Source: Novosphingobium fuchskuhlense
Lineage (GTDB): Bacteria; Pseudomonadota; Alphaproteobacteria; Sphingomonadales; Sphingomonadaceae
Direction of reading: 5' to 3'
Assembly (NCBI RefSeq): GCF_001519075.1
Contig: NZ_KQ954246.1
Span: forward strand, 620,001 to 684,000
Length of the DNA stretch: 64,000 nt
Part shown: positions 49,822 through 58,553 of the stretch, piece after piece
Position numbering within the stretch: position 1 is the stretch's first letter
How the letters are laid out: each line of letters begins with the position of its first letter
Notes under the pieces: generated by a model
Database searches by the model: none
The model's input: only the letters and a program-made list of their open reading frames with translations
Told to the model about the DNA's origin: nothing
Translations under genes and position numbers: made by a program

Positions 49822-52602
49822 ATGAATACGGTCGACACATTGCGTGACCGCTTGCAGCAACTGCATGCAAGGACTGCCGAAACCCCGCTGTTCAATCCGG
49901 TCTTCCAGCTGAGCCACGACCTGTCGCGCCAGCTGGAAAGCGGGGCGCTGGATCTTGCCGCCATCGAAGGGCTGGTCGCAGCTCTCGAATGCGAAGGGCT
50001 GCAGGCCCGCGCCGCGCGGCTGCGGGCGCTCATCGCACCGACAGGTCCGGCCGATAACCTTGCCCGCATGGCGGCGCTGCTGAACGAGGAAGACGGCTTT
50101 GCCGAATTCCGCCGCCGCTGGGAGCGCCCGCTGCTCCATGCCGTGTTCACGGCGCACCCGACGTTCCTGCTGAGCCCTGCCGAATCCGATGCCGTTGCCG
50201 AAGCGGCACTGGCCGAGGATCCGATGGCAGCGACCGTCTGCCAGGTGCCCGGCGCGAGCCCCCAGGTGACGCTCGATTACGAACATGACGAAGCGCTCGC
50301 TGCGATCGAACGCGCCGGCGCCGCGCGTGACCGGATCAACGCCGCGCTGCTCGCCCATGCGCGGGCGCGCTGGCCGGGGCGCTGGCTTGATTTCCGCCCG
50401 CTGCCGTTCCGTTTTGCGAGCTGGGTCGGCTATGACATGGATGGGCGGACCGACATTTCGTGGTCCACCTCCATCGCCTATCGCCTGCAGGAAAAGGCGC
50501 GGCGGCTCGAAGGCTATGCAGCGCAGCTTGCGGCCGTGGTGCCCGATCATGCGCTGCTGGCCACCCTGCGCGGCGCGGCGACCCACGCGGCAGAGATGGC
50601 CGCCCATTTCACCGGGCTCGGCGCGGAGCCGGAGGCGCTTGCCGCCGCCGCCAATGCCCTGACGGCGGAGCATCCCGACAAGTTGCTGACGCTCTCGCCC
50701 GTGATCGCCGCGCTGGAAACCGAGGCGAAGTCCGCGGCGGGCGAAGCCGCCATCGCACTCGCCGTGCTGGCGGGCACGATGCGCGCGGACGGGCTCGGCA
50801 TGGGCTGGATCCACTTCCGCGTGAATGCCTCGCAGTTGCTCAATGCCCTCAGGCGGCGGATCGATCCCGAAGGCACGATGGACCTTGCCAGCAAGAGCGC
50901 GCTGTCCAGGCTGCGTGAGCTGCTGGCCGAGGTGAAGCCGCTGCGCGCGAACTTCGCCGCGCTTGCCATCGAGACCTCGACCGCGATGCGCCAGTTCCTC
51001 GTGATGGCGCAGATCCTCCACCACATCGATGCCGATGCGCCGATCCGCATGCTGATCGCCGAGTGCGAGCAGCCGCAGACGGTGCTCGCCGCGCTCTATT
51101 TCGCGCGGCTGCTGGGCATCGAAGGCAAGGTCGATGTCTCGCCGCTGTTCGAGACCGAAGCCGCGCTCGAGCATGGCGGGCGGTTTCTCGAAGCCTTGCT
51201 CGCCGAGCCTGCCTACCGCGACTATGTGCGCCTGCGCGGACGCGTGGCCATCCAGACCGGCTTTTCGGATGCCGGGCGGTTCATGGGACAGATCCCCGCC
51301 GCGCTTGCCATCGAGCGGCTGCAGGGCCGGCTGGCGGCGGCGATGAAGGCGGCGGGCCTCACCGATGTCGCGGCGCTGGTGTTCAACACCCACGGCGAGA
51401 GCATGGGCCGCGGCGCGCATCCGTCGAGCTTCGCGGACCGGCTGACCTGGCCGCTCAGCCGCTGGGCGCGGGGGCGCTTTGCCAAGGCCGAGATCGTGCT
51501 GGAGCCCGAGGCGAGTTTCCAGGGCGGCGATGGCTACCTGTTTTTCCGCAGCGATGAACTCGCGCTCGCCACGCTGACACGGATCATCGAGGCGGAAGAG
51601 GCGCTGCGCGGGGATGCCGAGGCCGATCCGTTCTACGATCGCACCGACCTCTCCCTCGATTTCTACCGCGCGATCCGCCGCGTGCAGCGCGAGCAGCTGG
51701 AAAGCGTGACCTACGCCCGCGCCGTCACCGCGTTCGGGCTCGGAATGCTCAAGACGACCGGCAGCCGTGTTTCGCGCCGGCAATCGGATATCGCCAGCGA
51801 CCGCACGATGAGCCTCAGGCAGATCCGCGCGATCCCGCACAACGCGATCCTGCAGCAGATCGGCTATCCGGTGAACGTGATCGCGGGCGCGGGCATCGCG
51901 GCGGGCGAGGAGACCGAAGCGGTTGCGGAGCTGCTCGGCCGCTCGGGCCGTGGGCGGCAGCTGGTGCGGCTGCTGCGCGCCGCCAATGGCCTCGCCTCGA
52001 TCAAGACGGTGGCCTGTTTCGGCGAGCTGTTCAATTCGGCCTACTGGGCGAGCCGGCCCTATCGCGGGACCGAGACGAGCCTTGAGGACGCGTGCCTTGC
52101 GCTGGCCGAATACCTCACCAAGGACGACCGCGCCGGCGTGTTCCGGCGGCTTGCTTCACGGCTCCGGGTGGACTGGATGAAGCTCCACCGGCTGCTCGCC
52201 ATGATCCCCCGTGAGGAGACCCGCAATACCGCGACCGAGAAGGAGCGCCGCACCATCGCGCTGCTGCAGGCGCTGCGGCTGGCGCTCTTGATGCACATGT
52301 TCCTGCGCGCGGTGCAGGTTCCCCCGTTCTCGCGCTCCAACGACGTGAGCCGCGAGGACGTGCTGGAAATGGTCCTCTCGCTGCGGGTGGACGAGGCGCT
52401 GGCGCAACTCAGGCGCGCGTATCCGGTGGTGGAGCCCGAGATCGAGGACTTCCCGGTCTCCGAACCCACCGACTACCCGGACAACCGCGCCGAAGGCTAC
52501 GGCGCAATCCGTACCCGCTTCATCGACCCGATCGAGCGGGCGCATGCGCTGAACCTCAGGATTTCAGCGGCGATTGCGAACCACTTCGGCGCGCATGGGT
52601 GA
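49822..52602 (+). CDS. ppc: Divergent phosphoenolpyruvate carboxylase homologue
   Basis: A 926-residue protein with PEP carboxylase architecture. TAHPT with the catalytic-type His112 is kept, and WVGYDMDGRTD replaces the usual GGDRDG block. Key motifs differ: the YSDSxKDAG block reads FSDAGRFMG (Lys to Arg at 486), and HGRGGxxGRGG reads THGESMGRG (Glu526 where the essential Arg is expected, His524 and Arg530 kept). The C-terminus ends in AIANHFGAHG and not the usual NTG. Annotation as a carboxylase is by homology only, and activity should not be assumed. ATG 49822 follows GGGGAAGG. Likely co-transcribed with eda. Confidence 0.75.
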   Translation: MNTVDTLRDRLQQLHARTAETPLFNPVFQLSHDLSRQLESGALDLAAIEGLVAALECEGLQARAARLRALIAPTGPADNLARMAALLNEEDGFAEFRRRWERPLLHAVFTAHPTFLLSPAESDAVAEAALAEDPMAATVCQVPGASPQVTLDYEHDEALAAIERAGAARDRINAALLAHARARWPGRWLDFRPLPFRFASWVGYDMDGRTDISWSTSIAYRLQEKARRLEGYAAQLAAVVPDHALLATLRGAATHAAEMAAHFTGLGAEPEALAAAANALTAEHPDKLLTLSPVIAALETEAKSAAGEAAIALAVLAGTMRADGLGMGWIHFRVNASQLLNALRRRIDPEGTMDLASKSALSRLRELLAEVKPLRANFAALAIETSTAMRQFLVMAQILHHIDADAPIRMLIAECEQPQTVLAALYFARLLGIEGKVDVSPLFETEAALEHGGRFLEALLAEPAYRDYVRLRGRVAIQTGFSDAGRFMGQIPAALAIERLQGRLAAAMKAAGLTDVAALVFNTHGESMGRGAHPSSFADRLTWPLSRWARGRFAKAEIVLEPEASFQGGDGYLFFRSDELALATLTRIIEAEEALRGDAEADPFYDRTDLSLDFYRAIRRVQREQLESVTYARAVTAFGLGMLKTTGSRVSRRQSDIASDRTMSLRQIRAIPHNAILQQIGYPVNVIAGAGIAAGEETEAVAELLGRSGRGRQLVRLLRAANGLASIKTVACFGELFNSAYWASRPYRGTETSLEDACLALAEYLTKDDRAGVFRRLASRLRVDWMKLHRLLAMIPREETRNTATEKERRTIALLQALRLALLMHMFLRAVQVPPFSRSNDVSREDVLEMVLSLRVDEALAQLRRAYPVVEPEIEDFPVSEPTDYPDNRAEGYGAIRTRFIDPIERAHALNLRISAAIANHFGAHG

Positions 52603-52662
52603 GGCGGCGGCGGAACCGTCGATGCTCCGCCTTACCTCCCCTGTTGCCCAAGGGCCGGCCGC

Positions 52663-53397
52663 TTAAGGCTTTGGTGCGGCTGGTGCTGTTGCGGGCGCCG
52701 CTGTTGCGGGCGCCGCTGTTGCGGTCGCTGCCGGCGCAGCGGCTGCGGTCGATGTCGCCACCGGGACTTCGATCGCTTGCGATTGAACCGGGACAGTCTT
52801 GAACGTCAGATCTTCATCAAGAAACGCCTTCACGCCAGACCCCATCGGGATTTTTGCGCTAGTCCCCGTCATGAAGAAGCCTGCGATAGGCACAAAGACA
52901 ACTGCTCCGACAACGCCTGCCGTTCCCGTAACACCTTTGTCGTCGAACGTGCCGGTCAAACGAATGGAGCGATCGCCCAGTCTGAGTGAAACAGCGCGTG
53001 CGGAGATGTACCCGGATTTGCCCCACATGCCTTTATTGCGCACATCGGTAATTTCGCCGATGGCTGGAGTGCCCGCGGGGATCACTATTGTACCGTTCAG
53101 ATCGATCGGGGTGGCCACTTCCATTTGAAACCGCTGTCCGACCCGAAGTTTTTTCTTTTCGGTAGTCAGCTCTTCTCGGACGGTGAGCGGGATTTCCGTG
53201 CCGGAACGCAGGACACTCTGAACCGGTGTCGCTTCCAGTACGGCAGCCTGCTGCGGCGCGGCAACCGGTGCAGCGCCAGCAACCGGGGCGGCCTGTGTTG
53301 CCGAAGAGGCAGGTGCCGGCGATCCGGCCTGGGGATCTGCAAGTGCCGATTGGCTTGTGACCACTAACAATGCAATGGCACTACTGATCATACGCAT
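52663..53397 (-). CDS. Exported protein with VirB10/TrbI-like core and alanine-rich tail
   Basis: A 244-residue protein with signal peptide (SSAIALLVVTSQSALAD). It has a low-complexity Ala/Pro segment, a core domain (LRVGQRFQMEVATPIDLNG, IVIPAGTPAIGEITDVRNKGMWGKSGYI, GTFDDKGVTGTAGVVGAV), and a C-terminal Ala/Thr/Pro repeat. The IPAGT-G-VT pattern recalls the C-terminal domain of conjugation proteins, but no conjugation genes are near. The function is unknown. The gene is clearly lower in G+C than its neighbours (about 57% in 52861-52920), which may indicate transfer. ATG 53397 has GGGAG upstream. Confidence 0.78.
   Translation of the reverse strand: MRMISSAIALLVVTSQSALADPQAGSPAPASSATQAAPVAGAAPVAAPQQAAVLEATPVQSVLRSGTEIPLTVREELTTEKKKLRVGQRFQMEVATPIDLNGTIVIPAGTPAIGEITDVRNKGMWGKSGYISARAVSLRLGDRSIRLTGTFDDKGVTGTAGVVGAVVFVPIAGFFMTGTSAKIPMGSGVKAFLDEDLTFKTVPVQSQAIEVPVATSTAAAAPAATATAAPATAAPATAPAAPKP
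52685..52729 (-). repeat. Three tandem 15-bp repeats at the 3' end of the exported protein gene
   Basis: GCTGTTGCGGGCGCC occurs twice in full at 52685-52699 and 52700-52714, and a third time with two changes at 52715-52729. On the coding strand it encodes alternating Ala/Thr/Pro units. The near-identity suggests recent slippage expansion. Confidence 0.85.
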
Positions 53398-53426
53398 AGG
53401 TAAAAATACTCCCTTAAATCAAAGGG

Positions 53427-53454
53427 ATGCTAGTCACTATGCCATTGGTGTCAA
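53427..53454 (-). promoter_or_regulatory. Sigma-70-like promoter for the exported protein gene
   Basis: On the minus strand TTGACA (53454-53449), 16 bases, then TAGCAT (53432-53427) form a good -35/-10 pair, with a start predicted near 53420, about 20 bases before the ATG. The region is A+T-rich compared with its surroundings. Confidence 0.45.
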
Positions 53455-53496
53455 CCAAGTTAATTTTCTGTGGTCTTGTCCGCTTTCAAGGTTGCC

Positions 53497-54597
53497 TCAC
53501 CCCACGTACGTCCGCCCCTGCTTTACCGGCTTGGCGGGCAGGCCGAAGATTGCGCCCGCCGATAGCCGGGTGCCGCGCACCACCAGCACGAGCGTGTCGC
53601 CGGCTTCGATGTTCACGTCCTCGCCGGGGTGCTGGATCGACTGGCCGTTCACGCGATCGATCTGGACGATGAAGAAGGCGCCGGCGCCGCGCCGTTCCGC
53701 CTCGCCGACGGTCGCGCCGGTTAGGGCGCCCTTGTCGATGGCGGTGACGACTTCGACGTCGAGGCCGAGATCGTGCAGGAACCGGCGCGCGTCGGCCATG
53801 TGTTCGGCTTCGTGGATGCGGCTGTCGGTGGCGGGATAGAGGATCAGTTCGGTGATGCGTTCCGCGCCGATGTGAGTGGGGAGCACGACCTTGTCGGCCC
53901 CGGCGTGGAACAGCTTGCGCTCGGTGGTGGGGGCCTCGCCGCGCGCGATGATCTGGACGGCGGGGTTGAGGCTGCGCGCCGAAAGCGTGATGAAGACGTT
54001 GGCGGCATCATCCGGAAGGACGGAGGCGAGGACGCGGGCGCGGTCTATCCCGGCGGCCCGCAGGGTTTCTTCCTGTGTCGCTTCTCCCACCAGCACGAGC
54101 CAGCCGGCGGCGCGGGCTTCTTCGGCCTTTTCGGCGGTGCGCTCGATCAGAATGAAGGGGTGGCGCGCATCGGTCAGCGCCTTGGCGAGCTGGAGGCCGA
54201 TGCGGCCCATGCCGCAGATTATCGCGTGATCCTTGAGGCGGTCGATCTCGGATTGCATCTTGTTGGCCCCCAGGAGCTGGCGGAACTGGAACAGGGTGAA
54301 GACCTGCACGAGCGCGGAGGTGAGCACGATCATGCCGGTGCAGCCGAGCACGATCGTGGCGGTGGTCCACAGGCGCAGGAAGGCGGTGTCGATCGGGCGG
54401 ACCTCGCCGTAGCCGACCGAGAAGATGGTGAGGAGCACCATGTAGGCCGCATCGCCCACCGGCCAGCCGCACAGGATATACCCGATGGTCGAGACCGCGA
54501 AGACGACCGCGACGTAGAGCAGGGTGCCCGAAAGCAGCCGCAGCGGCGAGCCGAGCACGCGCCCCGCGCCTTTGGAGAAGGTGGCGAGCTCGTTCAT
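53497..54597 (-). CDS. Potassium channel protein with TrkA-N/RCK domain
   Basis: A 366-residue two-helix potassium channel. Membrane segments flank a pore loop whose filter reads SVGYGE. An RCK/TrkA-N domain follows with a Rossmann nucleotide site (HAIICGMGRIGLQLAKALTDA), then a TrkA-C domain. It probably gates K+ flow in response to NAD(H), calcium or other ligands. It lies six bases from the DASS transporter gene upstream, so they are co-transcribed. Confidence 0.92.
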   Translation of the reverse strand: MNELATFSKGAGRVLGSPLRLLSGTLLYVAVVFAVSTIGYILCGWPVGDAAYMVLLTIFSVGYGEVRPIDTAFLRLWTTATIVLGCTGMIVLTSALVQVFTLFQFRQLLGANKMQSEIDRLKDHAIICGMGRIGLQLAKALTDARHPFILIERTAEKAEEARAAGWLVLVGEATQEETLRAAGIDRARVLASVLPDDAANVFITLSARSLNPAVQIIARGEAPTTERKLFHAGADKVVLPTHIGAERITELILYPATDSRIHEAEHMADARRFLHDLGLDVEVVTAIDKGALTGATVGEAERRGAGAFFIVQIDRVNGQSIQHPGEDVNIEAGDTLVLVVRGTRLSAGAIFGLPAKPVKQGRTYVG

Positions 54598-54603
54598 GCG
54601 CGG

Positions 54604-56019
54604 TCAGCCGCCCAGCCGCATGAGCGCGGCCACGCCCCACACCGTGCCGACGATCAGGAAAACACCGGCCAGATCGAGCATGAACCCGGCGCGCAGCACG
54701 CGGGGCATGGCGATATGGCCGGTGCCCCAGGCGAGCGCGTTGGGCCCGGTGCCGGCCGGCAGCATGAAGCCCCAGCTTGCCGCCAGCGCGGCGGGGAGGG
54801 CAAGCAGGATCGGATCCGCCCCCAGCGCGCCGCAGAGCGCGGCGACGACGGGCATGATCCCGCTGGCAGCGGCGATATTGCTGGCAAACTCGGTGACGAT
54901 CACGACGAAGCCGACAAGGACGATGGCGACGACCGGCAGCGGCACGCTGCGCAGCGGGAGCATCGCAGTGCCAAGCCAGTCGCTGAGGCCCGAGGCGTCC
55001 ATGCCCATCGCAAGGCTGAGCCCGCCGCCGAACATCAGGATCACGTCCCAGGGCATGCGGTTCGCTTCCTTCCACGTCAGCATCGCGCGGCCCGTCCCGT
55101 CGGGCAGGACGAACAGGGTGAGGCCGGCGATGGCGGCGATGGTGCCATCGGTGAGGCCGCCCTTGGGAAACAGCCCCTCGGTGAGCGGGAGCGTGACCCA
55201 GGCGAGCACGGTGAGGAGGAACAGGGGCACGAGGCGGCGTTCGGGCACGGTCCAGTGCACCGAATGCTCGATCGCGCCCCGTGCGGCGGCGGTGTCGAAG
55301 CTGGCGGGGCCGAGGCGGTGGACCCGCGCGATGATGAAGGCGGCCAGCGGCACGCCGATGAGGACGATGGGCAGGCCGAAGGCGGACCATTCGAGGAAGG
55401 TGATCTTCACGCCCAGCGTCCGGTCGAGCAGGCCTGCGGCGATGGCGTTGGTGGGCGTGCCGACGATGGTGCCATAGCCGCCGAGGGTGGCGGCGAAGGC
55501 CACGCCCATCGGCAGCGCGCCGGCCATGCCGTCCGTCTCGCCCGCCTCGACGCCGCCGGAGGAGAGAATGGCGAGCGCCATCGGCATCATGATCAGCGCG
55601 GTCGAAGTGTTCGAGATGAACATCGAGATCGCGGCGGTGGCCATCATGACCGCCAGCAGCAGCCGCACCGGGCTGGCCCCGGCATGGGCCAGCATGGTGA
55701 GCGCGAGGCGACGGTGGAGCCCGGTGCGCTCGATGGCGAGAGCCAGGAAGGCACCGCCGACGAAGAGGAACATGATGGGCGAGTAGTAGGCCGCCGCGGT
55801 CTTGTTGGCATCGACCACGCCGGTGAGCGGGAGGACGATGAAGGGCAGCATGGCCGTGGCGGAGAGCGGCATCGCCTCGGTCATCCACCAGACCGCCATC
55901 CACCAGACGAGGCCCGCGGTGTGCCATGCCGTGGGCGGCATCCCGGCCGGCGCGGAAAGCAGCAGCGTGGCAAGGAGGCCGAGCGGGCCGGCGAGGAGGG
56001 CCACGGTGCGGGCGGTCAT
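54604..56019 (-). CDS. DASS/SLC13-family anion permease
   Basis: A 471-residue inner-membrane protein with about 11-12 helices. SNTSTALIMMPMA and the C-terminal ASSWGFMLPAGTGPNALAW-like stretch hold the two SNT/GPN sodium and substrate motifs of the divalent anion:Na+ symporter family, which carries dicarboxylates, sulfate or similar anions. The ATG at 56019 lacks a clear ribosome site. The 78-bp repeat element lies 32 bases upstream in the same orientation as copy 1 upstream of lepA. Confidence 0.9.
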   Translation of the reverse strand: MTARTVALLAGPLGLLATLLLSAPAGMPPTAWHTAGLVWWMAVWWMTEAMPLSATAMLPFIVLPLTGVVDANKTAAAYYSPIMFLFVGGAFLALAIERTGLHRRLALTMLAHAGASPVRLLLAVMMATAAISMFISNTSTALIMMPMALAILSSGGVEAGETDGMAGALPMGVAFAATLGGYGTIVGTPTNAIAAGLLDRTLGVKITFLEWSAFGLPIVLIGVPLAAFIIARVHRLGPASFDTAAARGAIEHSVHWTVPERRLVPLFLLTVLAWVTLPLTEGLFPKGGLTDGTIAAIAGLTLFVLPDGTGRAMLTWKEANRMPWDVILMFGGGLSLAMGMDASGLSDWLGTAMLPLRSVPLPVVAIVLVGFVVIVTEFASNIAAASGIMPVVAALCGALGADPILLALPAALAASWGFMLPAGTGPNALAWGTGHIAMPRVLRAGFMLDLAGVFLIVGTVWGVAALMRLGG

Positions 56020-56051
56020 GCGAGGGCCCCGACTGTCCCGAAACGGGAGGG

Positions 56052-56129
56052 GGTTGACACGGTTGACACTGTCCTGGCGAATAATTGCATTCGATCAGTA
56101 AGGCGGTTTTGATCGATCCACTCGATCAT
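56052..56129 (-). repeat. 78-bp interspersed element, copy 2 (upstream of the DASS permease)
   Basis: This is the same element as 20377-20454, on the minus strand and of identical length. The three most conserved blocks are AGTGTCAACCGTGTCAACC, TGATCGAATGCAATTATTC and TCGATCAAAA. The palindrome is TTGATCGA-N5-TCGATCAT (56109-56129), with one arm base changed relative to copy 1. Confidence 0.85.
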
Positions 56130-56259
56130 TTGCCAAACTGTGCCCAAGACCTGCATTCCACCACCCTTTGCCCCGCCAGCGCAGCACGCCGCCCCCCTCG
56201 ACGCCATAGGCGATGAGGGGGGCGGTAGGAAAACGGTTTTGCGGGGAGCGGGCGGCGGA

Positions 56260-57705
56260 CTAGAGTACGAAGTCAGTGGCGGCGATGACGCTCAGGCCGG
56301 AAAGACCCAACGAGAAGTCCCGTACGCCGTCGCCATTGGTATCGGCCTGCAGGAGCACGGTGCCGTTGCCGTAGGTATAGCGCAGTTCGCCAGCAATATT
56401 GTGGAACTGGTCGGTGCCGATGAAGATGAAGGCCTGATCCCCTTTCAGCGCGGTGTTGGCATCAATGGCCGAAAGATCGATGCGATCCTTGTCGGCACTG
56501 TTGAAATCCAGGATGCCATCGGCATTGGTAATCTCCCCCGGACCGAAGACGAATTTATCGGCCCCGGGTCCGCCGGTGAGGGAATCGCCGCCAAGGCCGC
56601 CGTTCAGCGTGTCGTTGCCAGCGCCGCCATCCAGAATGTCGGTACCATCACCGCCCACCAGGATATCATTGCCATCACCGCCATTGAGCGTGTCAGTGCC
56701 GTTGCCGCCATCGAGGGTATCGCTGCCAAGGCCGCCGGCAAGCACGTCATCGCCATCAAGGCCGGTCAGGCTGTCGTTTCCGCCGAGGCCTTCCAGGCGA
56801 TTGTTCTGGGCATCGCCGATCAGGATATCCGAGCCATTGAGGGAGCCGGTGATCGAATCAAAGCCGGTATAGGTATCGCCCATGGCCGCGCCGATGGCCG
56901 CGATGCTGCCATCAAGTGCCAGATGGACCGTTCCGGACTCCTTGAAATCAAGCAGGTCTCCGGCCTGGCCGCCGCCGTTGACGATTTCCTGCGACGTGCC
57001 GGGTTTGTAGGTGTCCACCCCCCCGCCCATATTGATGAGGCCATCGATCGTGCCGCCCCGGTTGTCGAGGAAATCGATGCCACCGCCCAATTGCACATTG
57101 CCGCTGATGGTGCCGCGATTGATCAGCGTTGACGGGCCGTCGTCGCGCAGGATATTGCCGTCGATCAGGCCGCGATTGACCAGGTAAGCGCTGCCAAGCC
57201 CGCCAAACACACTGACGGCGTTGGCGCTGCCGTTGATCCGGCCGTAATTGTAGATGCTGATCGATCCGGCGACGTTCAAGCCAATGGCGTCCTTGCCGGT
57301 GATGGAGCCGTAGTTGTAGATGGCGCCGGCATCGAGCCCCGAGTTCGTGAACATGTAGATGCCCCGGTTACCCGCCGTGATCTGCCCGTAATTGACCACG
57401 CGGTTGTTGGAGCCGCTGAACGAGATGGCGTTGCTGTCTCCGTCCACCGCGCCGGACTGCCCGATGATGAGCCGGCCCCTGATCTCGTCGCTATCGGCCG
57501 AGTTCGGATTGAAGAAATCGATCCCGTTGGTCCCGCCGGTGATCTGGCCGAAGACCTTGACCGACTTGTTGATTCCGCTTGCCTGAACGGCCGTCGTATT
57601 CAGCGAGGCGACCAGAGCGCGCGTGGGGACGTAGAGGTTTTCGGTGTTGCCGAGCGTGATCTGCACGCCGATGTCGATCAAATCTGTCGCGACTTTATAG
57701 ACCAC
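56260..57705 (-). CDS. RTX protein with beta-helix-like N-terminus
   Basis: A 481-residue protein starting at GTG 57705 with AAGGGGA upstream. The N-terminal half repeats short NYGxI, NRGxI and GxI(T/S)G strands (VVNYGQITAGNRG, IYNYGSITG, LVNRGLIDG, LINRGTISG), as in right-handed beta-helices of adhesins and autotransporters. Residues from about 295 hold roughly nine calcium-binding GGxGxDxLx units. The C-terminus (IDLSAIDANTALKGDQAF, ending AATDFVL) is the same serralysin-like secretion module as in the larger RTX protein. Likely secreted by a type I system and bound to the surface; the role is unknown. Confidence 0.88.
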   Translation of the reverse strand: MVYKVATDLIDIGVQITLGNTENLYVPTRALVASLNTTAVQASGINKSVKVFGQITGGTNGIDFFNPNSADSDEIRGRLIIGQSGAVDGDSNAISFSGSNNRVVNYGQITAGNRGIYMFTNSGLDAGAIYNYGSITGKDAIGLNVAGSISIYNYGRINGSANAVSVFGGLGSAYLVNRGLIDGNILRDDGPSTLINRGTISGNVQLGGGIDFLDNRGGTIDGLINMGGGVDTYKPGTSQEIVNGGGQAGDLLDFKESGTVHLALDGSIAAIGAAMGDTYTGFDSITGSLNGSDILIGDAQNNRLEGLGGNDSLTGLDGDDVLAGGLGSDTLDGGNGTDTLNGGDGNDILVGGDGTDILDGGAGNDTLNGGLGGDSLTGGPGADKFVFGPGEITNADGILDFNSADKDRIDLSAIDANTALKGDQAFIFIGTDQFHNIAGELRYTYGNGTVLLQADTNGDGVRDFSLGLSGLSVIAATDFVL

Positions 57706-57840
57706 GTGATGTCCCCTTCCCGTGATTTCGAGCCAAAATTGCTTAAATCTGCGGGAAGGCTACCGGCGGATTGCGCATCGTCAACGGTCTAATCCGGCTA
57801 ATTGGTCCGGATCGGGGCTACATGGCGGCGCCGAGACATA

Positions 57841-57875
57841 AAAAAGAGGCGCGTCTTTGCGACGCGCCTCTTTTT
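57841..57875. terminator. Bidirectional terminator downstream of infC
   Basis: AAAAAGAGGCGCGTC and GACGCGCCTCTTTTT form a perfect 15-bp stem with a TTTGC loop, and there are T runs on both strands. It lies 30 bases past the infC stop and is the strongest terminator in the window. The infC side is its natural use; the plus-strand side has no adjacent gene. Confidence 0.9.
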
Positions 57876-57905
57876 GGGTTTTTATTCTGCGGGATGCCGC
57901 GCGTT

Positions 57906-58427
57906 TTACTTCGGCGCGAGAACCATCAGCATCTGGCGGCCTTCCATGCGGGGGAAGGCTTCGACCTTGGCGATTTCGGCGACATCGTCCTGCACCTTGC
58001 GCAGGAGGTTCATGCCGAGCTGCTGATGCGAAAGCTCGCGGCCGCGAAAGCGGAGGGTGATCTTGACCTTGTCGCCTTCCTCGATGAACCGCGTGACGTT
58101 ACGCATCTTGGTGTCGTAATCGTGGTCATCGATGTTCGGACGCATCTTGATCTCCTTGATCTCCTGCGTCTTCTGGCTCTTGCGGGCGAGGTTGGCCTTC
58201 TTTTGCGCTTCGTAGCGGAACTTGCCGACATCGAGGAACTTGCAGACCGGCGGATCGGCGTTGGGGGAGACCTCGACAAGGTCGAGCCCGACTTCGGCAG
58301 CCTGCTCGATCGCTTCGCGGGTATACATGACGCCCAGATTTTCGCCGTTCTCATCAATCACGCGCACCTTGGGCGAACTGATGAGCTGGTTGTAGCGGGG
58401 GCCGGTCTTGACAGGGGGCGCCATCAT
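57906..58427 (-). CDS. infC: Translation initiation factor IF-3
   Basis: A 173-residue IF-3. The N-terminal domain has [25 protein letters not shown], a lysine-rich linker ([16 protein letters not shown]) follows, and the C-terminal domain has [19 protein letters not shown] and [18 protein letters not shown]. It binds the 30S subunit and checks start codons. The visible start is ATG (58427, or 58424) and not the rare AUU/AUC codon used for self-control in enterobacteria, so that form of autoregulation is not expected. rpmI/rplT do not follow in this window. Confidence 0.97.
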   Translation of the reverse strand: MMAPPVKTGPRYNQLISSPKVRVIDENGENLGVMYTREAIEQAAEVGLDLVEVSPNADPPVCKFLDVGKFRYEAQKKANLARKSQKTQEIKEIKMRPNIDDHDYDTKMRNVTRFIEEGDKVKITLRFRGRELSHQQLGMNLLRKVQDDVAEIAKVEAFPRMEGRQMLMVLAPK

Positions 58428-58553
58428 GCGCCGGGGTGGGGGGGCTATAGTGCTTGCTCCTGATGTTTCAAAAATGGGGGAGGGCTACGCGCCGGCCCCC
58501 GCGCGCTCATATCACAATGCAGCCGCAGATAAAGCGGGAAGGTTGGTTTGGCG

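Noticed and set aside
53773-56112. 779-codon plus-strand frame across the potassium channel and DASS genes
   Set aside because: Its predicted protein is Glu/Gly/His/Arg-rich with no domain pattern. The minus-strand genes have clear membrane and motif structure.
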